A DNA stretch of 64,000 nt from Clusia tigrina (Eukaryota; Arthropoda; Insecta; Diptera; Clusiidae). The stretch's first letter is position 1. Each line of letters opens with the position of its first letter. The stretch spans positions 66,493,807 through 66,557,806 of the forward strand of contig OV050030.1 in NCBI GenBank assembly GCA_920105625.2, written 5' to 3'. Below the pieces are notes generated by a model, which made no database searches, had not been told where the DNA came from, and worked only from the letters and a program-made list of their open reading frames with translations. Shown here piece after piece: positions 30,610-42,090 of this stretch. A program made the position numbers and the translations under genes.

Positions 30610-31826
30610 TTAATCTCTCAGCGCAATAGATTGTACAATGTTCTTGGTTAGTCCGTCTTTAGCCAACACAAACAAACTGGATGGTTTTCCCACACGAGAA
30701 CATGCCACATATAGTTGTCCGTGGGAAAAGCATGGTGTTTCCAAATTTAAGCCACATACAGACAATGTCTGGCCTTGTGACTTATTGATCGTCATAGCAA
30801 ATGCCAATCTAACTGAGAATTGAATGCGTTGGAACTCAATTGGCACATCTGTAGGAATCATAGGGATTCGTGGCAGCAACACATTTTCGCCTTGAAACTT
30901 TCCATTCAAAATGATGGCTTCAATAACGTTTTTCATTAATTTTTTAATGAATAATCGTGTACCATTACACAGCCGTGGTGGGTTCAAGTTACGGAACAGA
31001 ATGATCGGAGATCCAACCTTCAATTGTAAATGGTGTGGTGGCATGCCTGGCAAATCCAATGAATTTAAAAACTCAATTGGATAATTCACAGTTTCGTTGG
31101 TATCGCAAACTGCATCGATAGATTTGTATGACACCAAGTCCCCAGGCAACAACTGTTGTATCTTTAAATTTAACCCATTGACGTCCACATTTTTTGCTGC
31201 CAAAATCGCTCTTTCTGTCAGCCAATTATGATTTTCATATTGTGTGTGTACATCGGGAAATATGTGATCTATGAGAGTATTTTGCGAATCGATGATTGTG
31301 CAGAAGTCCGTCGGTAATTTTATGCATCCAGTATTTTCATGTACAGCAACTTTCCCATCGCCAATATCTAACAGTTGTTTAGAGAAAGTTTCGGCGGATG
31401 GATCCTGAAGCATTTGAACGCGCATGTTCACCGTCAGTTGTACTTTTTCAACATTACGCCACAGTCACGATGATTTTAAGCAAGCGTTGATTTCTTCAGC
31501 GTACGTAGAACGTGGAATAGCGGGAAGTGTTTGTCTAAAATCACCTGAAAGGAGTAACAAAGTGCCACCAAATTGTTTATCGTTGTTTTTTATATCGTTT
31601 AATGTCCTATCCAATACCTCAAGCGAATGTTTGTGTGGCATAGTGCATTCATCCCAGATAATAATTTTACATTGTTTCAGCACTGTGGCCATAGACGATT
31701 GTTTTTTATGTTGCACACTGCATCTGGATTATTTTGAATATTCAAAGGCAGCTTAAATGCTGAATGAGCTGTTCTGCCTCCATCTAATAAAGTTGCTGCA
31801 ATGCCAGAAGAAGCTGTATCGTTTGT
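30610..31826 (-). pseudogene. Helitron PIF1-type helicase part, copy A
   Basis: Superfamily 1B helicase. Minus strand: ASSGIAATLLDGGRTAHSAF (motif Ia), a frame change near 31700, IIIWDECTMPHKHSLEVLDR (motif II, DE), LLLLSGDFRQTLPAIPR (motif III), a stop or shift near 31440-31465, then PPHHLQLKVGSPIILFRNLN, AFAMTINKSQGQTLS (motif V) and GQLYVACSRV (motif VI). Walker A (motif I) is absent because of the internal deletion. It would unwind donor DNA during transposition. Confidence 0.88.
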
Positions 31827-33818
31827 GAAATCTTTAGGAAAACGCTTGTACATTTTCCGTCTACCATGCAAGGTGATGAAGGATTCAGATTTCCGCACGG
31901 ACCATGAATCATGTTTGTAGTAACAATATCAAATAGTAATTGATCAGTAGACGGATCTGGAATCTCTGCAGAAATTAAACTATCGATGTCTTCAGCACGT
32001 ATTTTGTCGACGAACCAAATTAAAATGTGAGCATGAGGTAATCCACGCTTTTGCCACTCAACTGAATACATCCAACAACGTGTGGGGCCAAATACATGCA
32101 ATTTTGTAATAAAGCTGATTAAAGACTTTAATTTTTGTTTGAACACACGTGCTGTAATGTCATGACGATTTATTGCATTTTGTCCTGGTAATAGCAACGA
32201 TGTAATTTCCTGCCATTTTGGATTACATGTAAAAGTAATGAAAAGACACGGTCGTCCATATTCACGCACGAAAGTCATAGCATCCTGTATATACTCTTGC
32301 ATGTGACGTGGACTACCTACGTACGATGATGGTAAGATAACAGAGTTACCAATTTCGGCAGTGTCAGCGTTGTTCGCAATAGCATCTCGCAAGTGAATAT
32401 TTTCTTCCGCACGCAGCTTCTGTTGATTATATCGCAAGTATCGTAGTCGTTCACTCTCTATCTTCACGTACATGTCGACCATAAATTGTTGGCAAAGCTC
32501 ACGACATCGTAAAATTATATTGTCTCGGCCGCGTCTAATCATCAAACGATACGAATAAAAATCCTTCGAGCTAACGTTCTTATTTGTTTCGGCTCCTGTA
32601 ATAATATATGCTTAAATTAATTGAAGATTCTTAAATAATAATTAATTATGTTTTTAATAATGAATGAATTACCTGTTACGGGATCTCGTTGTTTAATGTT
32701 TACGCAATATCCGTCTTGTCCCTTCCAGAAAATTATTGGATATTGGAGAGCGTCATAAGAACGGTGGGTATCACTAATGAACTGAAGATTATTATTTCTT
32801 CTTCGAATCACGATTTGTCGCATAGCTGTATGGTCGCCAACGATGATTCCAGCAACGTCGTCAACAACAGGCGCGTTGAATCTACGTATATGCTCCCCAG
32901 CTGGTGTTCTATCAGGATGGATGACAATAGCATGATTGTCACTTTGTAGCTTGTGGATGTATGATTTGAATAATTTCAATAATTCATTATGCTCATTTAA
33001 CAGAGCGTCCCGCTCGCTGACGATACGCCTGCCAAAAAGTGAATTGAGATTATGGTAGTCGCAACGTGTATCCACTCGATTGGCGAGTGCACGTTCGGAG
33101 TCCTCGCCACCCATAAAGTAAATTTGTAAAAATTTATGAGATTCGTTTGGCAGCAATCAAAGCCCACTTTGTGATAAACTTGGCCTTTGATTTTAAACGT
33201 GGAATTAAATTGTTGACCGTTTGCAGCAATATTGTTAACAATTTCTGTTGCTCCAAACGACGTCATTTGAAAACATGAATTGAATGTGCGAATTGACTTT
33301 AGGAAAAGGCTAGAATCTGGACCTGTACCGATAGGTAAACCGTGCAATGGTTCAGGTGGTGTTTCAATTTCTGTTAGTTTTACTTTTCCTGATGAGCAAC
33401 ACATCCCAACTGGCTCATTTTTAAATTTAAGTGCATGACAATGCGGGCATTCCTTGTCCAAAGTACCAATAACCACTTTGGAATGAGCGTAATATTCAAC
33501 ATCACGCTCATATTGGAATGCTAGTCGAAGAAATAATTCTGATGTAAATGCTCGAAGAACTTGTTGGCGTTGTTGGTCAATTCCTCTACGTCTGTCTACT
33601 ATGAATCTACGCGTTTCTCTTCGTTCTAATTGCCTTTGTTGATTTCGTTCATCTCGCGCCTCTTGCGATTGTGATTCACGTAACTGCGCCATGCTTGCAC
33701 GCACATCTGCATTGTTTTCTTGGATTAGTTCGCCAGACCTTCGTGCTCGTATATCTCGCGCGACTCTAGAATTGATTGTTTGACGACTCAAATTGGCCCC
33801 TTTGTGTCTTTTTGGCAT
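31827..33818 (-). pseudogene. Helitron Rep (HUH nuclease) part with intron, copy A
   Basis: N-terminal basic region (MPKRHKGANLSRQTINSR, then an RxxR-rich helix) and zinc-like CPHC near 33435. A frameshift near 33160 leads to FMGGEDSERALANRVDTRCD and DPVTG at the exon end. Across the intron (32596-32672) the second exon contains RLMIRRGRDNIILRCRELCQ, PCLFITFTCNPKWQEI and the HUH box GLPHAHILIWF. The chain reaches KRFPKDFTNDT, where the deletion begins, so the two catalytic tyrosines are lost. Copy A has an additional 1-bp loss near 31848. Confidence 0.88.
32596..32672 (-). other. 77-bp GT-AG intron in Helitron Rep, copy A
   Basis: Minus strand: ACAG/GTAATT donor and TATTATTACAG/GAGCC acceptor, with an AT-rich interior. 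Removing it restores a continuous reading frame between DPVTG and AETNK. It explains why the open frame stops just after the exon. Also at 44078-44154 (B) and 55565-55641 (C). Confidence 0.8.
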
Positions 33819-33924
33819 TGATGACTGTAACGTATCAATATCGGGTTGAATTATAACAGTTTTTTAAATTATTTCGAATATAGTAAAAAAAAAATGAAAT
33901 TCTAATATTTGTTGTCAGAAATTA

Positions 33925-36051
33925 CTAATGGTCGTTTTGCCACATACCCTCTCCCATGGAGCGACCCGCTTCACCATCGTACAAGTCCAAAACGGCCAAC
34001 TTAGATATGGGGCGATGTAGCAGACCTTTGGCAGTGCGCACATCGTCTCGTCGAATAACTCCATCGGCGGCTGCATAAACTTTCTCAATGTGACCTCGAC
34101 ACCACTCTCTTCTGACGTCACATCTCCTTACCTGCGCGTTAAAGTTGGCAATTATTCCGCCATCCATCTCTTCCAGAACCGGTCTCTTAACTGACGCGCG
34201 ATGCGCCAATGTTTGCGCAGAGTATTGTATTTTACTGGTGGCTCTTCTAAGGCAGGTGTGTTGGCTGTGTTAGCTGACCCAAGCAAGAAGTGGTTGGGCG
34301 TGAGCGGCTCCTCTTGATCGACTGCTATCGGCATGTGCGTGGGTGGTGGAGAATTAACCACATTCTCAGCCTCGATGATGGAACTCGTTAATGTATGCTC
34401 ACGTGGGACAGTCTCCTTGACTGTGTGCCGTAACACACGCTTGACGCACTTCACTATTATTTCCCAGATTCCTCCCTCAGACGGATTACATCGCCAGTTG
34501 AAAATCCACTGAACGCCTTTAGATGACACCTCGCTTTGTATACGCTCACGAGAATCGCTTAGCTTCATTATCAGCTCCAAGAAAATGTTTCCCATTGTCG
34601 GAGCGCATTTTAACAGGGATGCCACGGCGGTTGATGAAGTTGCGAATTGCTATGATGCAGGAGTCGGTTGACAGATCGTAATCTACTTCCAAGTGAATGG
34701 CACAAACTGTTAAGCACGTGAATAATGCCACCCAACGTTTTTCAGTACGACGTCCAACTGCTACTGACAGCGGTCCGAAGTAATCTACTCCGGTGAAAGT
34801 GAAGGGCCCCACGTATGGCGATAGTTGGTCCTTAGGCAATGAACCCATGAGCGGCGTGACTGGCATGGCTTTGACCGCTTTACACACAAAACAACTGGAG
34901 ATCACTGTGTGCAAAACTTGCCTGAGGCGTGGGATCCTGAACTTACGTCGGACCGCGCATTTGGTTGCTTCCGTATTCTAATGATGCATCCTTTATGTTC
35001 ATGATAAACCAATAATTTGGTCAAGGAATGCCCAGGTGGCAAAACTATGGGTCGTTTCGAATCGTATGGAAGCCAGCTGGCGGCATCGATGCGACCAGAG
35101 ACTCGAAGTATCCCAAACTCATGAATTAACGGTGATAAATTAAAGAGCAAGCTCGGCGGTGGTTTATCAGTTTGAATCATCGTCAATTCCTCAGCAAACG
35201 TGTCTTTTTGTACGAGGGGCACAGGAAACGTTCTGTTGCATCTAGCTCGATTGCTGTCAGTCCATGCTCTTGGTTATCCCTTGGGCATTTTCGACAACGT
35301 TCCACGAATCTAACAACCCAGCCGGCTGCTCGTTCAAGTCTGGCAAATGACGAAAATTTAGTAAAATCTTTAATACTTTTACTGACAGCTATTGGAGAAT
35401 TCTTCGGGCGGCATATTTCTTCATCATCATCCTGGTGCTGCTCCTTGGCAAGAGCCTTTGGCCACTGCTCCTCAATATTGAGTAGAAACTCGGGTCCCAG
35501 GAACCAGCGTGATGTTGTGCTAAAGTCAATATGACGCCTGGCGCGCGTAGCTTCAACGGCGACGTTTTCGTGCTTAGGTATCCACCTCCACTGAGCTGGC
35601 GTGGAAGCAGCCAAGATTTCCGCGATGCGATGGGCCACAAAGGGCTTATAGCGGCGATGTTTACTCGTAATCCAGTTCGTAACGGTTCTCGAGTCACTCC
35701 GTAAAAAGCATGAATCTATCTTCACTGAGAGCTCCCCAACGATGGTCACCATCAATCGTGTGCCAAGCACGGCAGCTTGTAGCTCGATGCGTGGAATGGT
35801 CAAAGGCTTCAATGGAGCACTTTTCACTATGGCACACACGAACACCAACTCCACCATTGCGTTGACGATTCTCCAGTAAGCAACCGCTGCAAATGCTTCC
35901 TCAATTGCATCGACGAATACGTGTAGCTGCATTTGACGTGGAACGCCCCTTCTGAAGTAAAAAGTGGAATTCGGCAATAGATGACCTCAGTAATATGTTG
36001 CGGAAATTTTTGCCAACCAACGTTTATATCACTTTCTCTTCCATACTTTCC
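33925..36051 (-). pseudogene. BEL/Pao pol, RNase H region and integrase, copy A
   Basis: Minus strand: RQMQLHVFVDAIEEAFAAVA (RNase H Asp), PRIELQAAVLGTRL (Glu), FLRSDSRTVTNWI (Asp), QWRWIPKHENVAVEATR. Then the integrase: LRVSGRIDAASWLPYDSKRP, LVYHEHKGC with CFVCK (zinc region), GVDYFGPLSVAVGRR (Asp), MRSDNGKHFLGA (Asp) and EGGIWEIIVKCVKRVL (Glu), followed by LTPNHFLLG and the C-terminal ISKLAVLDLYDGEAGRS. Frames change near 35220, 34910, 34600 and 34150, so it is dead, but every catalytic residue is visible. This is the integrating enzyme of a BEL/Pao element; the Helitron begins about 100 bp after its end. Confidence 0.9.
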
Positions 36052-36054
36052 TTA

Positions 36055-37066
36055 CCCTACGGCAATTTTTGATGGCATAAAATCTGTCAAATTTGATTGC
36101 AATGGTTGGCAATATTTTAATGGTGGGCATTGCGATGTTACCCTACGTCTCCACGGGCAATTTTTGATGGCATAACATCTGTCAAATTTGATTGCAAAGG
36201 TTGGCAATATTTTAATGGTGGGCATTGCGATGTTATGCCATCGTCATTTTGAAAATGTCCTCAAGCAATCTAGTTCGCTGTGCCCGCGCTTGAAAAATTT
36301 TTTGATTTATACGATGAAGAGGAAAAAAGAAGGAAAGGTGAATCCTTTTTTACAAAGAATGCAAATGCATAGTCTCCATATATTTTAGCGCTTAAATTAA
36401 TTTAATAGAGCGGTAAAACTGAAATGTTCGACGATGCTGCCACTGTGAGCGTCACGAAAAAAGGAAAAATGGCTGTCAAGCAAACAAAATGACAACTGAT
36501 TGCAACACAGCACGTTGGCAATTTATGGCTTAACATATTTCATAACATAAATTGCCAACTTGAAGCAATTTGGAGTCTCCATTGGCAATTTGCTTGAAAT
36601 TGCCAATGGCATGACATGAAAAATTGCCCGTGGAGACGTAGGGTTATGCCATTGTCATTTTGAAAATGCCGTCAAGCAATCTAGTTCGCTGTGCCCACGC
36701 TTGAAAAAAATTTTTATTTATACGATGAAGAGGAAAAAATAAGAAAACCGCAATTGTGGGTGAATCCTTTATTACAAAGAATGTAAATGCACAGTCTCCA
36801 TTCATTTTAGCGTTTTTATTAATTTAATAGATGCGGTAATACGAAAATATCCGACGATGCTTCCACTGTGAGCGTCACGAAAAAATGAAAAAAGGCTGTC
36901 AAACAAACAAAATGACAACTGATTGCAACACAGCACGTTGGCAATTTATGGCATAACATATTTCATAACATAAATTGCCAACTTGAAGCAATTTGGTGTC
37001 TCCATTGGCAATTTGCTTGAAATTGCCAATGGCATACCATCAAAAATTGCCCGTGGAGACGTAGGG
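36055..37066. mobile_element. Self-nested Harbinger-like MITE, copy A
   Basis: Terminal inverted repeats of about 30 bp start CCCTACGTCTCCACGGGCAA. The outer element is flanked by TTA (36052-36054 and 37067-37069). A complete 503-bp copy (36141-36643) lies inside it, itself flanked by TTA on both sides. A 3-bp TTA duplication and short inverted ends fit PIF/Harbinger MITEs. The left outer end lacks 9 bp of the terminal repeat. Noncoding; the short frames inside are chance. Confidence 0.88.
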
Positions 37067-37069
37067 TTA

Positions 37070-37440
37070 ACAACAGCTTTGCACCAACAGTCACGTGGGT
37101 CGAAAATCGACATCACGTTGCTCAACAGTTCTCGCTTCGTTGGTATGCGCAATGCCTCCAAGACACGTTTATCGACGTAGTTAAACTTGAGTTCGTACTT
37201 AAACTCATCGCTTGTTCCCAAAATATGCCAAGCACTTTCTCTGAGGCCAGGCTGTCTTTGCTTTTGATGAACATATTGGATTCGGTGCCATCTAATGCAC
37301 CAATGACTTGTAGCGAATTTGAGGCGAAATTGCGCAGCTCAAAACCTGCGGCAAGATGAATGTCACGTACCTGGTTTGATATTGCGATGACCTGCCCCGC
37401 CGACTCAAAGCTATCGACAAATCGTCAACGTAATGATGTT
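37070..37440 (-). pseudogene. BEL/Pao reverse transcriptase part, copy A
   Basis: Minus strand begins at the unit edge with HHYVDDL, the catalytic box, shifts frame at once, and continues ISNQVRDIHLAAGFELRNF, SDEFKYELKFNYVDKRVLEA and RIPTKRELLSNVMSIFDPR, until the MITE at 37069. It belongs to the same BEL pol as 33925-36051. The fingers domain upstream of YVDD is missing in this copy because the unit ends here. Confidence 0.88.
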
Positions 37441-37838
37441 CTAAGCCTAGCAGATCTTCAGCACGCGTCGCCTGACACCTTGATACAGCCCTTACCGTCC
37501 AACCATAGTCAAGGTGTATTTCTCAATTATTTACTATTAGGAGTATCAAACACTAAGTGCTATATTCTCACCATCGGACAAATGATGCAATTGTAGGCCT
37601 ATTACCAGTCGTTATCCTCGGGAGGGTTCAGTCGAAGGATTTCCTACCGGCCTCCAGAGATGTAATCCCTTATTTATTGCTATCACTTCTACCATTTTGT
37701 TGTGACGATTGACTTCTTCTAATGACTTCTTGCTGCTTTCGCAGCATTAGTCACCTTTCCGATTTGAGTTCTTTGTAAAACACCTTACGGGGTACCTGAA
37801 GTTCCGTACTGTTTAACCTTAAGTGGTAACGATAAGTA
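37441..37838 (-). other. NL3 5' piece and B/C-specific segment, copy B
   Basis: 37441-37653 matches 26127-26340 (NL3 upstream region). 37654-37838 is present in B and C but replaced by a 23-bp sequence in A. No gene recognised. The C equivalent is 48928-49325. Confidence 0.7.
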
Positions 37839-37896
37839 CAAGAATAAAGTCAGTCTAGTACAGACCACTCAAGCTGCAGTAATCGTTTATTCCCGA

Positions 37897-38513
37897 CTAC
37901 TTACATAATACGATTGCCGCACCTTCTAATGCAAACCTTCCGATCGCATTCAGAGATGTTAGTATTGGTAGTAATGGCAGAAAACCACAAAAATTCGGTA
38001 CTGGCATAACTCTCGGAATAGATGTAAATTATTTTTTGCTTTTAATCTCTTGTGAGCGATTATATTCGATATTTTTCCCGCTTTTTCGGTTTTAAAATTC
38101 GTGTATATTTCCTTGTTGCTGTTGCATATTATTTTTTTCATATTTCTTCGTACTCTTTTTGATTGTGTTATAGTTTTCTTGAATTTCCACTCTTAATTTT
38201 CAATGTAGATGATATTGTTTTAATCGAACCCATCCCGGAATTTTGTTTTTAGCTTTCATTATATTTGCAACTAACCAAGCGTTAGACTTTTTACTGAAAT
38301 TGCTCTTCTTAGACTTCCCTCTCTCTATGTCTTAATAAGTAAAATTTCATCAGCTCTATGTCTTTGATGTAAATGTTTGTGAATATGCAATATCGTGTAC
38401 TCTACAAGCAGCGTGTGGTGGATTAATACCTTGATTATCTCTAGCTAGACGTGTTTGTAATATAGTTTCTGTCCTCAGAATTGATAGCCTTGGAAATGAA
38501 AGTCAACAGGAAG
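37897..38513 (-). pseudogene. Polinton minor-capsid-like remnant, copy B
   Basis: Same remnant as copy A with a further 1-bp loss in the GPET codons (near 38472) and a 6-8-bp insertion near 38300. The HD box and the C-terminal PIP motif remain readable in fragments. Confidence 0.65.
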
Positions 38514-39511
38514 TCTGTCTTTTGTTTTGTTCACTAATCTATGGCCAACAATATGTTGATTGAAACAAATTTTTTTATTGTATATCAATATTATTTATCC
38601 TTTTTATACATTTACGTACCCATACTTTCATACGTGTGTATCTGTGGGTGTGTGTGAAATCAAATTACTTTAAAGATTGGAGAAAAATACCTAAATCAGA
38701 TATATATTATATTTATGATGTATTAGTTGTGATAATGCGGTACACAATGGAACATTCAACATATCAAAAGCAAGTGATATTCGATTTTACAAGAAGGAAT
38801 CTCTCACTGATGATGGTGATGATGATGACGAAAATAATAGCATACTTTTCATAACCGGTTATAACATAAGCTCATAATTTTCATCAGATTTACCATTGTT
38901 GTTAGAAGAGGAAAGTTTGGACAAATTTTATTATGCGTATAAAGATAGTTTAGGAGATTCCTTCTTTAATTAAATGGTGATAAAATCAAAATTGGAAATA
39001 CAAACTGGCCATTAAAACAAGTCTGTTTCAAGTACTATTCCATAAAGAACCGAACTCTTATAATGTTATTGAATGGTAAATGTATAAGGATATATGATCA
39101 TAAACGTAATTTGAATTCAACAAATCAAATTACAAATGAAATCTAAACAAATGAAAATTATCCAAATTATTGACGGTTTTATATTTAAGAATAATTCATA
39201 TAAACCAAATTATATACGTCAAAACTTTTGAACTAGATTTCGAAGATCTTTTTGCTAGCGAACGTTTATACTCGTATGTATTGTAAATAATATAAATCTG
39301 GGAACTCTAGTTATCACATTTCTCCTTTTCACGATTCCACTATATAACATGTTTCTTCTTTTACTGAATAAAGTCAGTCGCCATCTTACATTGAAACTGC
39401 GCGTGTCTATCTCTGCTCAACTATATGGTATTAACGACCAATTATAAAAGGAACTCAAAATAAAATTGGATATTAAGGAGAAGGAAGGAAAAGAGCTATT
39501 AATAAAAATTT

Positions 39512-39752
39512 ATGAGTAAAAGAGATATTGTTGAAGAACTCCATAAGCAAGCGCATAGACCCTTTAAACGACGAAAATTGATGACAGAGAATATCGACGA
39601 TCTTCGGCAAACTGATGTTGTAGAAATGGGTACATAATCTACGTATAATAACAATTCCCGCTATCTCCTCACAATCATTCTCATAATGTAGATGGGCAGT
39701 ACCCCTTAAATAAAAAACTTCTTCAGTAGGCAAATCCGATAGAAGTAATTAG
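39512..39752 (+). pseudogene. Polinton integrase remnant, copy B
   Basis: As in copy A with a few substitutions (for example RRKLM in place of RRKFM). The same internal collapse after LLTII is present. Confidence 0.65.
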
Positions 39753-39958
39753 AGCTCTCTTTTTTAATATACTCGTATAATATATTTCAATGATGAAATA
39801 TTACATTTATGTAATGAAAATGTATTTATTCAATCATTCGTTGCTGGTTTTGGTGTTTACAAATTTCTACTTCTTCTTCGGCTGTTCAACTGCTGCTACC
39901 CATCGTTTCTAATACTTTCGTTTGACGAACAGCAGTGAAAACGTCCCACGAAGAGCTT

Positions 39959-40341
39959 TTACAGCGATATCCCACCTCCCGGTGGATCCGTATTGGGATA
40001 CATGTTACTTAAAGCGGCTTGCTTTGATACAGGTCTACAGAAAATGCTGTGGCTTGTGCGTACAGCAGATCTTCGGACTTGGCTGTCTTTGGTAACGAAA
40101 ACTTTGGTTATTCGCCCTATCTCCCATTGGCTTCTTGGTAAGGCTAAGGTAAGATCTAAGGGATCGCATACGACAGCTGATCAACCTTTAGTGGTGAGGC
40201 TTTGCTTCTCCATTTTTGCGATGCAGAAGTTGGGAGAGGTACTCTACAACCCACCGTTTCCACAAGTGATTCTTAAGGTTCTGCGCAATTCTCCACTTTT
40301 TCCGCAGACAGATTTTCGAATCTACTGGCGCAGGTGTTTGA
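39959..40341 (-). pseudogene. BEL/Pao integrase C-terminal tail, copy B
   Basis: Same degenerate tail as copy A, nearly identical in sequence, ending with the PPGG motif at 39959. Confidence 0.65.
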
Positions 40342-40677
40342 GTTGAGGCAGGAAGTGGTTTGGAGTAAGCGGCTCATCTTCGATATGGCCGATGGGCAAT
40401 TCTTTTTTTTTATTTGGAAATTACTGCTTTATTTGCAATCTGTCCTTAGGGACACTAAGAAAGTTCAATAATATAAAATATAAACATGCGAAGAAGAGCC
40501 AATGCTATCCTTCATATAATTTTAACAATAAAGTTCTATACAATATTATCATTATTACATTATCATTATTTCATTATCATTATTACATTATTAAATTATC
40601 ACTATTACATTATTATGATTATCACATTATTATCATTATTATATTATTTACAAAATAAAAATAATATGATACATTTT

Positions 40678-41651
40678 CTAAACGAAGTCGAAGGAAGCTC
40701 GTTTAAATCTGCGAGTAGATGGCGTTGATTTGAGCAGATTTAGAACTAGTACGTTAGAGTGCGTACTGAGCCGTGACCAATATTTTGTGCTTTATGTTTT
40801 TATTTCCTCGTGAACTGTCGGTATGTTAAGGACGTTTCGTAGTGTCCTGTTACTGATTAACCATGGTGCGTTGACAATCATCCGCAAAAGTTTTGATTGA
40901 AAACTCTCCAAAATATTTATATTAGCATTCACTGGTGCGTCCCACAGCTGAGTTCCATATGTCCATATAGGTTTTATTATACATTTATAAAGCAAAATTG
41001 TATAATTCAATATTTGCTTCGAGTTGCGACCCTTAACCAGTACATCGAGCTAAGTTTGATGCCCAGCTGTTTGCGCTTTGTAAAGATATATTTTTTCCAT
41101 GTCAAACGCCGATCTAGGAGTAACCCAAGATATTTGACATCTTCTGCTTAGAATCACAGGCGGACAGGAACTCCTTTTCAAAGTGCAAATTACTTGTAGT
41201 GATTTAGTAGCGTTGACCCTCAATCTCCATTTGCCAAACCAAATTTGAATTTTATCTTGGTATTTTTGTAGTTGGTTTGCGGCAGTTAAATAATTAGAGT
41301 TTGTAGCCATTATAACGGCATATGTTGCAATTTCAATCTTCTCTGTCAGGGGTAGATCTGCTGTAAAGATACTGTAATGCACAGGACATAATACGCTTTC
41401 CTGTGAAACACCCGCAGTAATTTGGAAAATTGTGGTTGTTTCTGACTTAAATTTCACTCTGAAATGGCGCTCTTTAAGATATGATTTTAAAATATCAATA
41501 TATGTTTGAGGCAGTGATGTCTTTAATTTGAACACTATGACAGGGTGTCAAATTTTGTGGAACGCTTGTGTGATATCAAGGAATGCTGTTGTACAAAACT
41601 GACCCTGTTCGAGAGCATATCTTACATTGTGATAAACTCTGTGTACTTATT
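40678..41651 (-). pseudogene. NL4 Jockey-type RT fragment, copy B
   Basis: Same fragment and same lost catalytic box as copy A. It has LPQTYIDIL where A and C have LPQTYFDIL, and WDAP for WGAP. Confidence 0.85.
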
Positions 41652-42090
41652 TGGTGGAATGACGAGCAAAATTATTAACTAATTTTGCTCACACAATAAA
41701 AACAAAAATGTTCCAGATAGTGGCTCGTTGGCATCACTGGCCGATAAAGTTTCTAAGTTACGCATAGCCAATTAGCATGCGTGGACCGCGCCATCATATA
41801 TATATATATATACTCGTATGTACTAGCTGACCCGGCAAACGTTGTTTTGCCATGTATATTATTTCTAGGAAACGTTTTTTTAGTTCAATAAAAATAACTA
41901 TCTACTATAAGTGTGCGGGGATTTAGTTATAATCGAAAGCGTTGTAGACAATGAAAGTATGCTTTATTTTGGTTAATAAATTAATCTTTATCAAAGTAAC
42001 AAATATATCTTAAATTACAATTCTCGATAGCTATCTAAACATTCAAAATAATTTTTCCTATCAATTATGGCAGTTGAAAAAAAATTAAGA

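Larger units (their letters stand above)
30342..33818 (-). mobile_element. Helitron, internally deleted, copy A
   Basis: Rolling-circle transposon on the minus strand. The 3' end is textbook: a 6-bp-stem hairpin (30353-30370, GGCAAA/TTTGCC), then seven bases, then the terminal CTAG (30342-30345) followed by T. The coding part holds a Rep nuclease and a PIF1-type helicase. No 5' TC terminus is recognised before the BEL sequence begins at about 33925. A deletion at about 31826 removes the end of Rep and the start of the helicase, so the element is non-autonomous. Confidence 0.9.
26127..37440. repeat. Tandem unit, copy A (11314 bp)
   Basis: First of three head-to-tail copies. Homology to B and C starts at CTAAGCCTAGCAGATC (26127). 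It is 167 bp shorter than B near its left end: 26341-26363 replaces 37654-37838. Private lesions: a 1-bp loss in the Helitron near 31848, and a 6-bp loss near 33149. Confidence 0.97.

Noticed and set aside
31424..31756. 110-residue plus-strand frame in each unit (also 42905 and 54392)
   Set aside because: Antisense of Helitron helicase motifs II-III.
35172..35534. 120-residue plus-strand frame in each unit
   Set aside because: Antisense of the BEL RNase H region.
36188..36388. 66-residue plus-strand frame in each MITE, like a small gene
   Set aside because: It lies in noncoding MITE sequence with inverted repeats; no family motif, and it occurs in all copies only because of duplication.
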